Shown: positions 18,174 through 26,314 of the stretch, in pieces
Numbering within the stretch: the first letter of the stretch is position 1
Layout of the letters: each line of letters opens with the position of its first letter
Assembly (NCBI GenBank): GCA_965218055.1
Contig: CBDCKA010000002.1
Location: 2,046,001 to 2,110,000 of the forward strand
Source of the DNA: CBDBKE01 sp965218055
GTDB taxonomy: Bacteria > Acidobacteriota > Terriglobia > JAJPHL01 > JAPKYU01
DNA length: 64,000 nt
Reading direction: 5' to 3'
Program-made: the position numbers and the translations under genes
The notes under the pieces: model-generated
What the model saw: the letters and a program-made list of their open reading frames with translations, nothing else
Database searches by the model: none
Told to the model about the DNA's origin: nothing

Positions 18174-18797
18174 GGCGCACTCTCTGGAAACGTGCGGGCG
18201 GAAGCCGAGCGGGTGTTGCGCTCCCGGCGCAACATCCTGGTTTCAGGTGGAACCGGATCGGGCAAGACCACCCTGCTCAATGCGCTGATCGAACTACTAC
18301 CCGATGACGAGCGAATCGTCGCCATCGAGGACACGTTGGAGCTTCGTATTGAGCGCTCTAATTGCGTCCGCTTCAAGGCTCGCGGATTACAGGAAGGAGC
18401 GGTGACGATCCGGGATTTAGTACGCCACGCGCTTCGTCACCGCCCGGATCACATCGTGGTGGGCGAGGTGCGCGGCGGGGAGGCGGCAGACCTGCTGCAA
18501 GCCCTCAACACCGGACACGGCGGCTCCCTCACGACCGTACACGCCAACAACGCCGAGAGCGCCTTATCACGAATCGCCAGTTGCGCCATGCAGGGCGGCG
18601 GGGAGCTTCCCTGAGAGGTGACCTGCCGGGGCGTCGTGGACGGGATTGCGATGGTGATTCACATGACCCGGCGAGAGGGGAAGCGGTTTGTAGAGGAAGC
18701 CTTGCTCGTCGAAGGTTATGACACGCACAGAACCGCTGGCTCATCGAGCCGATCCGGAGGCAACACGATGACGGATGAAGAAAAGATCGTACGGTGA
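18171..18797 (+). pseudogene. trbB: TrbB/VirB11-like conjugation ATPase fragment with in-frame TGA
   Basis: Starts abruptly at VAQGALSGNVRAEAERVLRS. Contains Walker A SGGTGSGKTT, an Asp box (IVAIEDTLEL), Walker B HIVVGEVRGGEA and the His box TGHGGSLTTVHAN, the motif order of P-type conjugative secretion ATPases. After GGGELP a TGA (18612-18614) interrupts; the same frame continues EVTCRGVVDGIAMVIHMTRR...VEEALLVEGYD to 18797. The stop sits where relatives carry an aromatic residue, consistent with TGG to TGA. The N-terminal domain is missing. It shows that the source plasmid was conjugative or mobilisable. Confidence 0.85.
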
Positions 18798-18839
18798 AGA
18801 CTCTCGAGGACTTCGACCGGGAACTCGGACGGAGACGAG

Positions 18840-18953
18840 ATGCTGGAAGTCCCGGCCTGGATCGCCCAGGAGTATGGCGTCTTCCCCGAGAACGTGGGCG
18901 GCGAGGAAGAGATCCGGGAAGCCGTGCGGGACCCCTACACCAATGGCTGGTAG
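18840..18953 (+). CDS. Small acidic protein, 37 residues
   Basis: GGAGACGAG precedes ATG 18840; the product MLEVPAWIAQEYGVFPENVG... is acidic and ends YTNGW. It lies between the trbB-like fragment and the excisionase gene. Unknown; possibly a small conjugation-region gene. Confidence 0.35.
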   Translation: MLEVPAWIAQEYGVFPENVGGEEEIREAVRDPYTNGW

Positions 18954-19175
18954 AAAAAGTAAGGCGAGAGAGAGTTGACGCCGGCGATGAGCGCCGGGGT
19001 TGCCCTGCGCGCCACGGGAGAAGCCAAGACGCGCGTGCTCAAAGCGCTCGCCGCCGGCGGGATTGGGTGGCGATGGTCACTGTTGGACATTGGAACAGGT
19101 GTGCTCGGAGTCCTCGTTGCGATAGGTGTGTTCGTTGAGGCGGTTGTGATGCAGGCTTTGGCCCAGGAGGTACCG

Positions 19176-19364
19176 TTGACGGTGAAGGAGGCTGCCCGGT
19201 TTCTTGGCGTGAGTCCGCAGACCGTGTATGCTTGGGTGGAGCGGCGGCAGATTCCCCATCTCCGCGTGATGGGCCGAAACATCCGGTTTTTGCGATCGGA
19301 GCTTTCGGCCTTTCGCGCCACGTTTCAACAGGAGGTGGAGAATGGCACGACCGAAAAAGCATGA
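19176..19364 (+). CDS. Excisionase-family helix-turn-helix protein
   Basis: The core LTVKEAARFLGVSPQTVYAW and RRQIPHLRVMGRNIRF is a MerR-like excisionase domain (HTH_17). A near-perfect AGGAGG lies 5 bp before TTG 19176, giving 62 residues. The frame is open back to 18975 and would add a hydrophobic segment (GVLGVLVAIGVFVEAV), so a longer membrane fusion is possible but less likely. The 3' end overlaps the integrase start by 23 bp, so the two are co-translated: an Xis/Int pair. Confidence 0.75.
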   Translation: MTVKEAARFLGVSPQTVYAWVERRQIPHLRVMGRNIRFLRSELSAFRATFQQEVENGTTEKA

Positions 19365-20475
19365 CGGTGTTCTGTACCGGCGCGGCTGTTTCTGGTGGAT
19401 GCGGTACCGGGACCGGGATGGCACCCGGCGGCTTGAGTCCACGGGGACGATTGAGTGGCAGGAAGCTCAAACACGGCTTCGCAAACGATTGCAGGCACGC
19501 GATGAGAACGTGCTCGCGATGGTTCGGCGCGGCCAACAACTCAGGTTTCACGAGTGGGCGGACTTTTTCCTGGAGCACTATTCCCAGCCGCCCTTCCGGA
19601 GTAGGAAGACGCACGCAGCCAACCAAAACGTGTTAAAGCACCTGAAGCCCGTGTTCGGAGTGCAAACGTTGTCCGCCATCGGCGCAGAGGAGGTCGAAGA
19701 GTATTTGCGCTGGCGGCTTCGGCAACAGAAGCGCGTCAGGACACGGGTGGGGTATCGGGATCTCGGGTTGCTGAAGCCGGCGACCGTGCACCAGGAGTTC
19801 CGCGTGTTGCGCCGGGTGTTGAATGTCGCGGTGAAGAAGAAGTTAGTCGCGGCCAACCCGTGCAACTCAGTGGAGTTCCCGGTCACGGTCAAGGGGTTGT
19901 TTCGGCCGCACTACATGAGTTGGTCGGAACAGCAGCGGATCGAGTTGCACGCACCCCCGTACTTGCGGAACCTGATCCGGATCATCACCGAGACCGGGCT
20001 ACGGGTCTACAAGGAGCTTGCAGCAATGCGGAAAGACCAGGTCGACCTGGCAAACGCAGTGGTCTGGATACCTGACTCGAAAACCCCCACCGGCGTGGGG
20101 GAGGTGCCACTGACGGACTTGGCGGTAGAGGCCTTCCGCGACCAGCTCTTGCTGGCTGGAGCAGGGCCGTGGTTGTTTCCGAGCGGTCGGAATCAGCGCG
20201 GCTACCAGGCGAGCTTCAAGAAGATCTGGCGCACGACGTTGGAATGGGCGGGCGTTCCCTACTTCCGGCTCTACGATCTCCGCTCGACGTATGCAACCCG
20301 TTTAAGCGCGGGAGGCGTGGCGGACGAGTGGGTAACTCAGCTGCTACGGCAAAGTGATGCGAAGGCGTTCAAGAAATACTCGCAGATGAAACTCGCGATG
20401 AAACGGGAAGCGCTGCGGAGTCTAAACCGTCAGGCGGGTGAGGAGCAGGGTTTTGATACACTCCGGGCCAACTAG
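19342..20475 (+). CDS. Tyrosine recombinase (integrase)
   Basis: 377 residues. A SAM-like core-binding domain (about 60-175) and catalytic domain with R221 (ETGLRVYKEL), K247, R314 (LYDLRSTYATRL) and nucleophile Y346 (FKKYSQM). The usual His of the HxxR box is Tyr311 and the LGH motif reads LLRQSD, tolerated in some active relatives. Co-transcribed with the excisionase. The gene ends 103 bp before the 5' half of a tRNA-Val gene broken in its anticodon loop, so this tRNA is the likely attachment site. Confidence 0.88.
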   Translation: MARPKKHDGVLYRRGCFWWMRYRDRDGTRRLESTGTIEWQEAQTRLRKRLQARDENVLAMVRRGQQLRFHEWADFFLEHYSQPPFRSRKTHAANQNVLKHLKPVFGVQTLSAIGAEEVEEYLRWRLRQQKRVRTRVGYRDLGLLKPATVHQEFRVLRRVLNVAVKKKLVAANPCNSVEFPVTVKGLFRPHYMSWSEQQRIELHAPPYLRNLIRIITETGLRVYKELAAMRKDQVDLANAVVWIPDSKTPTGVGEVPLTDLAVEAFRDQLLLAGAGPWLFPSGRNQRGYQASFKKIWRTTLEWAGVPYFRLYDLRSTYATRLSAGGVADEWVTQLLRQSDAKAFKKYSQMKLAMKREALRSLNRQAGEEQGFDTLRAN

Positions 20476-20578
20476 ACTGGGGTTTTGATACAGTTTGGAT
20501 ACAATTGGGGCCGGTTTTAGCGATTTGCCGATGGAACAGAATCTGCAAGTGGTTTGGAAGAAAGGAAGTAACTCCAAG

Positions 20579-20618
20579 GGGCGGTTAGCTCAGTTGGTCA
20601 GAGCGCCTGCCTTACAAG
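20579..20618 (+). tRNA. tRNA-Val(TAC) 5' half, interrupted after the anticodon loop
   Basis: Acceptor strand GGGCGGT, D-arm GCTCAGTTGGTCAGAGC, anticodon-stem 5' strand and the loop CTTACAA (anticodon TAC) are all canonical. After G39 (20618) the sequence no longer pairs and changes to the 181-bp repeat. No T-arm or 3' acceptor follows within the next several hundred bases, so the gene is not functional as it stands. Confidence 0.85.
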
Positions 20619-20799
20619 TGGCTACCTCTCCTCTTCTCCTTTCACTCTCTCCCTTCTTTTCCATAGCTTTACACCCATTCAGGGACTCTGCTTTCGCTCA
20701 GCACATAACCCTTTCTGGCTGTTTGACTTGCATTTCTGACACATTTTTGGCACAGCAGGAGGTTCCTGGCAGCAACTGCCGTGGGCAGATGCTCTGTAT
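20619..20799 (+). repeat. 181-bp repeat abutting the tRNA-Val half (copy 1)
   Basis: Begins TGGCTACCTCTCCTCTTCTC directly after tRNA position 39 and ends ...GCAGATGCTCTGTAT. It is about 95% identical to the inverted copy at 59697-59877, which abuts a tRNA-Arg half at the same tRNA position. A 141-bp core (20621-20761) recurs at 48022-48162. It codes for nothing obvious; one strand is strongly pyrimidine-rich at its start. Confidence 0.85.
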
Positions 20800-20854
20800 G
20801 AAGCTCGCGTCCGCAGGAGATTGCTATTCCCACTCAAGGGCCTATACCCCTGTC

Positions 20855-20935
20855 TGGAACCTGATTTCACAGCTCCAGGTTGTGATGTAATGTCTCTCAC
20901 TACGGCTGGTACTAAATATCGGCCTCGTCACCCCC
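20855..20935 (+). mobile_element. Right-end remnant of an IS3-family element
   Basis: TTTCACAGCTCCAGGTTGTG followed by CTCTCACTACGGCTGGTAC closely matches the 3' end of the IS3 element at about 40080-40130. Only this end remains. The rest of 20936-21306 contains no gene I can support, though an AT-rich patch near 21270 may hold the promoter for the next operon. Confidence 0.6.
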
Positions 20936-21306
20936 TCTTGCCGTGAAGACCCCCGCAGGGACGTTCGATTCAGAGCCTGCCCGTTCAGGAAAGCAAGCCA
21001 CCTGTATAACGTCGGCTAGGACCACAAGCGGGGAGAATACCCTGTCGGTGCGGAAATAGCGCGTCAGGATGCCATAGGATCCATGATCGTGGGGCAGGAC
21101 AACCCCTGGGCAAGGAGGGATCTCCGGAAAACGAGGACTCAACCCCAAAACCTTCCTTGTAAGGGAAAATCAGAGGAAAGACCATGTTGGGGCTTTTCAT
21201 AGCCTTGCAAGGGCCGATCGCGGCGGGTCCCCGTGCTTTCCTTAACATTTGACCGGCAATTGCGGTTGATCTACAATACGGTAACGTTTCCGGGAGCGAG
21301 TGTGAA

Positions 21307-21627
21307 ATGACCAGGCAATCGACAAACGAAGGATCGAAGACGCGTGTCACCCGGCACCGCGCCAAAACGGCCGCTCAGGGATCACGACGCGTCGAGGTCA
21401 CCGTGGCTGCGCGCGATGCGGTACTGATAAAGGCCGTCGGCGGTGCTCTTCGAGCGGGAGGCCAGGACGCTAAAAGGGTGCGTGAGGCCTTGGCATCAAT
21501 GACGTCCATTGAACCGGTGCGGACCGGTGCGGAGTTGGTAGCCTTCTTTCGTGCCTCTCCACTCGTCGGCGAAGAACTGATGATCGAGCGCGATCAATCC
21601 ACGGGCCGCTGTGTCGATCTCGAATAA
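21307..21627 (+). CDS. Antitoxin of a VapBC-like module
   Basis: 106 residues, basic N-terminus (KTRVTRHRAKTAAQGSRRVE) and a helical middle. The last codons overlap the toxin start by one base (TAATGG), the usual co-translated antitoxin-toxin layout. I do not recognise the fold, but its position before a PIN toxin and its size make antitoxin the best call. Confidence 0.65.
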   Translation: MTRQSTNEGSKTRVTRHRAKTAAQGSRRVEVTVAARDAVLIKAVGGALRAGGQDAKRVREALASMTSIEPVRTGAELVAFFRASPLVGEELMIERDQSTGRCVDLE

Positions 21628-22064
21628 TGGCATTCCTAATCGATACAAACGTGATCAGCGAAACGCTCAAACCGCGCCCCGCCGCCAGGGTGATCGCTTG
21701 GTTTGGCGACCAGAGATCCAATGACCTCTTCCTTGCATCGATGAGCCTCGGAGAACTGGTGCGCGGCGCCCACCGTGTGAAGGACAAGGTGAAGAGGGAG
21801 CGTTTCAAGAGATGGATCTATCATGATCTGGCCGCCCAATTCCAGGGACGCATCCTTCCTTTCGATCAAGAGGCGGCGGTGATCTGGGGCGAGATCATGG
21901 GCAATGGCGACAGAACCGGCCACCCAAAACCAATGGGCGATGCGCAGATCGCTGCCGTGGCGCGACGGCACGATCTGACGTTGGTCACACGCAACACCAG
22001 AGATTTTACGGATATGGATGTGGCTCTTATCGATCCATGGAAACCCGGCGCATCTTTGGGGTGA
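21627..22064 (+). CDS. vapC: VapC-type PIN-domain toxin
   Basis: 145 residues. PIN acidic residues are present: D6 in FLIDTNVISE, E of SMSLGELVRG, D of PMGDAQIAAVA, and the closing VTRNTRDFTDMDV. VapC toxins cut tRNA or rRNA in a Mg-dependent manner. Start ATG 21627 overlaps the antitoxin stop. Confidence 0.92.
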   Translation: MAFLIDTNVISETLKPRPAARVIAWFGDQRSNDLFLASMSLGELVRGAHRVKDKVKRERFKRWIYHDLAAQFQGRILPFDQEAAVIWGEIMGNGDRTGHPKPMGDAQIAAVARRHDLTLVTRNTRDFTDMDVALIDPWKPGASLG

Positions 22065-22205
22065 GGGCAATCATTGATCCTCAAGCGCTCCCTCCCGTGG
22101 TTTGTTTAGTGGATTACAAAGACTACTTGACAACTCCCAGTTTCTCCTACTTCCGACTTGGTAAAACGGCAAATAGCATGTAGGGTCAAGAGAAATTTTT
22201 ATGCT

Positions 22206-22637
22206 CTATTGCTCCATTCCGAAGCCTGCTGGCGGCTCAACTTCTCTAGATGCCTTCGGATTCTCCATCTCCATAAGGCCGAAAGTGTTAGGGGCCGGAC
22301 GAGAGAAAATCTCTTCTTTTCTCGCGTACCCCGAAAGAGAACCGGCCAAGGAAAGCTTGTTCTTCTTGTCTGCTGGTTTTCCAATCGCTTTCAGAATGTC
22401 AGTTACATGAAGAGGATATCCTGCTTTCTTAATGGCTTCCCTGGCCTGATAGAGGTAGCTCCCTTGGCGTAGGATGGTTCCTGAAGCCGTGCCACTGGAG
22501 TAGTCCCTCGGCACCAGTTTTAGGGAGTCCTGGAGGGCCTGAACGTAGGAACGGACCTCGCGAATCTGTAGCTCAAGGTCCGTAATCTCCTGCTGCTTCC
22601 GATCAATGCGTTTCTGTAGTTCTTCTCTAAGACCCAT
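22206..22637 (-). CDS. HARE-HTH domain protein with N-terminal coiled coil
   Basis: 143 residues from ATG 22637, which has an AAAGGAGG ribosome-binding site. Residues 1-45 form a coiled coil (LREELQKRIDRKQQEITDLE). Residues about 68-130 (YLYQAREAIKKAGYPLHVTD...LAGSLSGYARKEEIFSR, then NTFGLMEM) fit the HARE-HTH/HB1 winged-helix module found in restriction and defence proteins. It is transcribed away from the DinD-like gene across a 129-bp shared upstream region, so the two may be co-regulated. Confidence 0.7.
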   Translation of the reverse strand: MGLREELQKRIDRKQQEITDLELQIREVRSYVQALQDSLKLVPRDYSSGTASGTILRQGSYLYQAREAIKKAGYPLHVTDILKAIGKPADKKNKLSLAGSLSGYARKEEIFSRPAPNTFGLMEMENPKASREVEPPAGFGMEQ

Positions 22638-22766
22638 ATAACCTCCTTTCGGCGTTCTATTGTAGCGCAGATGAAAATATGGCGCAACAGTGAAAAAGAT
22701 GGGAGTAAGGAGGGTTAACATGGAGCGTCCAGTGTGCTATACTCCTTTGGTCAAGGAGAACGAGAT

Positions 22767-23606
22767 ATGGACAGTGACTCATTGCTCTTCAATAGCTTAG
22801 ACCAAAGTAGGAAGCTGACCCAAGCTGGCGCTGAGTACTGGATGGCCAGAGACATACAGGTGCTTCTCGGTTACTCTCTGTGGCAGAACTTTCAGCAAGT
22901 AATCCAGAGAGCGCGACTGGCTTGTGAGAGCGCTGGTGGGACGCCCGATTATCACTTTATTGAAACCAATAAGCTGATGAGTGTAGGCAAGGGCGCGCAG
23001 ATCGAGGGAGTAGATTGGTTCCTGTCTCGCTATGCATGCTACCTGGTCGCAATGAACGGAGACCCTTCCAAGCCCGAGATTGGCCTTGCCCAAACATACT
23101 TTGCCGTTCAAGCTCGCCGCCAAGAAGTGCAGGATCAGCTTACCGACGCGAGGAAGCGCATCCTTCTGCGAACCCGAGTCAAGGATGCGAACAAGAACCT
23201 GAACAAGGTGGCAAAGGATGCCGGTGTCAGCAACTATGCCTTTTTCCATGACGAAGGCTACCTCGGCCTCTATGACCTTCGCCAAGCCGAGATAAAACGC
23301 AAGAAGCAGATTCCAGACAATGAGTCACTGCTGGATAGGGCTGGACGGGCTGAGCTGGCCGCGAATGAGTTCCGAATCACACAAACTGAGGCGAAGATAA
23401 AGAACGAGGCGATTCAAGGCCAGCTGTCATGTCAGCAAACCCACCGGCAGATCGGTAAGAAGGTTCGCAAGACAATCAGGGAAATCGGTGGAACAATGCC
23501 TGAGAATCTTCCGCCGGAAACCCACATCAAGAAACTAGAATCACCCATAAAGAGGCTATCCGGGAAACAGCCGAAGGCACTGCCGAAGCCCGACGATCAG
23601 GATTGA
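22767..23606 (+). CDS. dinD: DinD-like DNA-damage-inducible protein
   Basis: 279 residues from ATG 22767 (AAGGAGAACGAG upstream). The N-terminus (MARDIQVLLGYSLWQNFQQV) is the BRO/antirepressor-like fold of DinD; the middle has YACYLVAMNGDPSKPEIGLA and QTYFAVQARRQE, the family signature. In E. coli DinD is SOS-induced and inhibits RecA filaments (family knowledge). The last 60 residues are basic and less conserved. A LexA-regulated promoter is possible (lexA is at 62744), but I see no operator like the one at lexA. Confidence 0.85.
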   Translation: MDSDSLLFNSLDQSRKLTQAGAEYWMARDIQVLLGYSLWQNFQQVIQRARLACESAGGTPDYHFIETNKLMSVGKGAQIEGVDWFLSRYACYLVAMNGDPSKPEIGLAQTYFAVQARRQEVQDQLTDARKRILLRTRVKDANKNLNKVAKDAGVSNYAFFHDEGYLGLYDLRQAEIKRKKQIPDNESLLDRAGRAELAANEFRITQTEAKIKNEAIQGQLSCQQTHRQIGKKVRKTIREIGGTMPENLPPETHIKKLESPIKRLSGKQPKALPKPDDQD

Positions 23607-23900
23607 GTGCGCCATCTGGCCTTAGCTGCCTTCTTGGCGATGATTGTGCGTCGCCTGGCAGATAGTTTTTCAGCACGAGCCTTTCCGCCCTTCTGTCCTC
23701 CAATTGGTACTGTCAAGTTAAGCAGTTTGGCGGCATTCTCGCCGCCCGCCGCCACCGCTAAGTCATTGATTCTCAGTCTCTGATACAGCAGAATCCTTCC
23801 GCAAAACGGGCAGATTCTGCTCAACTTGACAGTACCCTCCAATCTGCAGCCCGGAGCCTCTATTGTTTACACCGACACCGAAGGCGACGGGGCGAGTTCT
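23597..23900 (-). pseudogene. Small basic protein gene split by a MITE
   Basis: The frame entering the MITE from the right (GSGLQI) and the one leaving it (GGQKGGKARAEKLSARRR, then KKAAKARW) become continuous if the MITE and one target copy are removed. The C-terminus is typical of small KGG/AKKAAKARW-ended proteins common in environmental genomes, function unknown. Inside the MITE the frame happens to stay open and supplies an artificial start. Confidence 0.55.
23706..23836 (+). mobile_element. 131-bp MITE with IS6-type ends (copy 1)
   Basis: Perfect 14-bp terminal inverted repeats GGTACTGTCAAGTT at 23706-23719 and 23823-23836, identical to the ends of the IS6 element at 24978-25781. It is flanked by CTCCAATT and CTCCAATC, an 8-bp target duplication with one change. 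An internal AGCAGAATC/GATTCTGCT pair can form a hairpin. It carries no transposase, so it was probably moved in trans. Confidence 0.88.
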
Positions 23901-23991
23901 CAGCCCCAATTTTAGCTAGACGATGAAAGGTACTTGCCATGATTTAGATAACAGGTTATCTTAAGTTTAACCTTACGGAGGGAGGTCTCTG

Positions 23992-24237
23992 ATGCCTGAG
24001 ATGATCAGCGCCAAACAGCTCCGAGAGCGACTGCAGGATGTTGTCGAGAAAGTAAAACACGGAGGGCGATTTACCGTTATTTATCGAAGTCGCCCGGCTT
24101 TCGACATCGTACCAGTAGGCAGTCCCCCGCTTGAACACACGCCACTGGAATCGGATCCGCTGTACCAGGCAACACCAGTTGGCTCATCCGAATCGGGGGA
24201 CGCTGCAGCGCGGCATGATGAGGTGCTATACCGGTGA
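23992..24237 (+). CDS. Phd/YefM-type antitoxin
   Basis: 81 residues. EMISAKQLRERLQDVVEKVK, then GGRFTVIYRSRPAFDIVPV, is the DNA-binding N-terminus of Phd/YefM antitoxins. GGAGGGAGG precedes the ATG. The stop overlaps the toxin start by 4 bp (GTGA). Confidence 0.8.
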   Translation: MPEMISAKQLRERLQDVVEKVKHGGRFTVIYRSRPAFDIVPVGSPPLEHTPLESDPLYQATPVGSSESGDAAARHDEVLYR

Positions 24238-24641
24238 AGCGGATGTTTGTGGACACGGCCGCGTGGGTTGCGGCCGCTGACAGTGCCGACGCCGCATGCC
24301 CATTAGTGCAGGAATCCCGGGATCAATGGTTGTCGGCTGGCGGTTTGTTGACGACAACCGACTATGTGATCGACGAAACTCTGACTACCCTCCGCTTCCG
24401 CCTCGGTCTTGATGCCGCTGAAGCGTGGTGGCTTCAAATCGATGGCTCAACTCGACTGCGCATTGAGTCCATTGACGAAGCACGAGGAGAACGGGCACGG
24501 GCGCTCTTTTTCCGCTATCGGGACAAGGACTTTTCTTTTACCGACTGCTGCAGCTTTGTTCTCATGCAAGAACTGCGAATTCTCCGAGTATTGACATTAG
24601 ACCATCACTTCCGGCAGATGGGCTTTGAAGTTGTTCCGTAA
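24234..24641 (+). CDS. PIN-domain toxin (VapC-like)
   Basis: 135 residues. Acidic residues: D of MFVDTAAWVA, D/E of TTDYVIDETLTTL, and FSFTDCCSFVLM with LTLDHHFRQMGF at the end, the layout of stand-alone PIN ribonucleases. Start GTG 24234 overlaps the antitoxin stop, so the pair is co-translated. Confidence 0.88.
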   Translation: MKRMFVDTAAWVAAADSADAACPLVQESRDQWLSAGGLLTTTDYVIDETLTTLRFRLGLDAAEAWWLQIDGSTRLRIESIDEARGERARALFFRYRDKDFSFTDCCSFVLMQELRILRVLTLDHHFRQMGFEVVP

Positions 24642-24716
24642 AGTTCGCTGGGTTGTTCTCTGCTGCCTAGCCTGTCTAGCTATATATCCCGTCTAATTAT
24701 GATGGACTAAATAGCC

Positions 24717-24976
24717 ATGTTCACGGTCGCAGTTATCAGTCGGAAGGGCGGAGCATGGAAGACAACGCTCGCGTGCGGCCTTGCCGTCGCTGGCGAGCGG
24801 GAGGGTCACGCCACCGCGCTGGTGGACCTTGACCCACAGGGTTCGGCCTCGGCGTGGGCCAATCTCCGCGTCGCCGATATCCCCCGCTGTCATCTCGGGG
24901 TACGCGGCTCAACTACCCGCCCTCCTGGCGCGTAGGGTTGTAGTCGCTGGCCTGCTGCTTGAGGAACGTCAGCGGT
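24717..24976 (+). pseudogene. ParA-type ATPase fragment (third)
   Basis: ATG 24717 opens MFTVAVISRKGGAWKTTLAC: a Walker A in which the usual GGVGKT reads GGAWKT, so ATP binding would be impaired. DLDPQGSASAWANLR follows, then the frame breaks after about 60 codons. The other frame ends LLLEERQR just before the IS6 left end. A similar ending (MLEERQR) lies at about 26106-26129, beyond the element. The centre is deleted and the 3' part displaced. Confidence 0.75.
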
Positions 24977-24977
24977 A

Positions 24978-25781
24978 GGTACTGTCAAGTTCAGTGGGAG
25001 CGTGGCAGACTTGGCCGATGAAACGCGACACGCTGAACTACCATGGATATCGATTCCCACCCGACATTATCAGCCACGCCGTCTGGCTGTATCACCGCTT
25101 CGGTGTGAGCTTTCGCGATGTCGAAGATCTCCTGGCCCAACGCGGCATTACGGTGTCCTACGAAGCGATCCGGCTGTGGTGCCTCACGTTCGGTTCAGTA
25201 TACGCTCGCCGGCTCAAGCGTCGACAGGGCCGGCTGGGCGACATCTGGCACATGGACGAGGTCTTCGTCACCATCCAGGGACAGCGGCGCTATCTCTGGC
25301 GTGCCGTCGATCAAGATGGTGACGTCATCGATATCCTCGTCCAGTCGCGTCGCGACTGTCGGGCGGCTACACGCTTTTTCCGCAAGCTGTTGAAGGGCCA
25401 GGAGCGTACGCCTGGGCGGTTGGTCACCGACAAGCTGAGCAGCTACAGGGCTGCGCACCGAACGGTCATGCCGTCCGTCGCCCATCGCACGGACCGATAC
25501 GAGAACAATCGCGCCGAAGTCTCCCACCAGCCCACACGGCAACGCGAGCGACAAATGCGCCGGTTCAAATCTCCCGGGCAGGCACAACGATTCTTGTCCG
25601 TGCATGGACTCGTCCGCAACCTCTTCCGCGTTGGCCGTCACCTGGTGCGAGCGGTGCATCATCGGGAGCTACGAGGACGCTCTTTTCTCATTTGGGATGC
25701 AGTCACGATCGCCGCCTGACTCGAACTGAGATCACGATCCCGAGTACCGGCTCGCTCGACGAACGCTAACTTGACAGTACC
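24978..25781 (+). mobile_element. IS6-family insertion sequence (second type)
   Basis: Perfect 14-bp ends GGTACTGTCAAGTT (24978-24991 and complement 25768-25781) around an intact transposase. Flanks CAGCGGTA and CTCGCGGC are not a target duplication. The same ends bound two MITEs at 23706 and 43686. Confidence 0.9.
25018..25719 (+). CDS. IS6-family DDE transposase
   Basis: 233 residues from ATG 25018. HTH-containing N-terminus (SFRDVEDLLAQRGITVSYEA), DDE core: WHMDEVFVTIQG (first Asp), LVTDKLSSYRAA (second Asp), NNRAEVSHQPTRQRERQMR (Glu). The frame is intact. It is the only gene in the window with the right ends to mobilise the MITEs. Confidence 0.93.
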   Translation: MKRDTLNYHGYRFPPDIISHAVWLYHRFGVSFRDVEDLLAQRGITVSYEAIRLWCLTFGSVYARRLKRRQGRLGDIWHMDEVFVTIQGQRRYLWRAVDQDGDVIDILVQSRRDCRAATRFFRKLLKGQERTPGRLVTDKLSSYRAAHRTVMPSVAHRTDRYENNRAEVSHQPTRQRERQMRRFKSPGQAQRFLSVHGLVRNLFRVGRHLVRAVHHRELRGRSFLIWDAVTIAA

Positions 25782-25906
25782 CTCGCGGCGATTGCAAAAC
25801 GGCGCCCCGCCGTGAGATCCTCGATCCTCCGCGTCCGGGTGGTGGGACGCGGTTAAGGAACGGTTCTGCACCCCTCCGGGCGAGCGGTGGGAAGGCAGGT
25901 GAGATC

Positions 25907-26314
25907 ATGTTGTTGGTCGACGGAAATGCCGGTGATGCAGTGACGATCCCGCCTCAATTAAACAACGCATGGGCGCGGATACAACAGGCAGGCCACGATT
26001 TCGTAGCGCTGCAGGGGGCCGTTGACGTCTTCGTCTTCAACTATCTGAAACGGATGCCCCAAGGGAGGAACCCGACGACAGGGGAATATGAGATGTGGAA
26101 GCGCTGGAACGGATGCTTGAGGAACGCCAGCGGTAAGGCCACCGTGGGAGCTGTTCAGCCTGTTTCGCATAGTTGCGATCAGCGCGCGAGAGGATCCTTA
26201 AAGAACTTGTCGAGAGTGAATGAGACACGATGGCATCCAAGAGTAGTCCGGCCCCAGATCTTCGGCGACCCGATGAGTGGCTCGGTTAGAGGAGCGCAAT
26301 CATGGAACCGGTAA
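25907..26314 (+). CDS. Hypothetical protein, probably frameshifted
   Basis: GGCAGGTGAGATC precedes ATG 25907. The first 60 residues (LVDGNAGDAVTIPPQLNNAW, VDVFVFNYLKRMPQGRN) look genuine; after EYEMWKRWNG another frame (VEALERMLEERQR) ends more naturally at 26129. No family recognised. Confidence 0.35.
   Translation: MLLVDGNAGDAVTIPPQLNNAWARIQQAGHDFVALQGAVDVFVFNYLKRMPQGRNPTTGEYEMWKRWNGCLRNASGKATVGAVQPVSHSCDQRARGSLKNLSRVNETRWHPRVVRPQIFGDPMSGSVRGAQSWNR

Noticed and set aside
20495..20890. Protein encoded by the 181-bp repeat (shared frame LLLSLSP..., HPFRDSAFAQHITL)
   Set aside because: The frame is open in the two tRNA-linked copies, but its start lies inside tRNA sequence, there is no ribosome-binding site, and conservation is as high at third codon positions as elsewhere.
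20579..20900. tRNA with a group I intron in the anticodon loop
   Set aside because: The insertion point would fit, but no 3' exon (T-arm, acceptor) follows and no group I core motifs were seen.
887..25781. Composite transposon bounded by the two IS6 elements
   Set aside because: The two IS6 elements have different transposases and different terminal repeats, so they cannot act as a pair.
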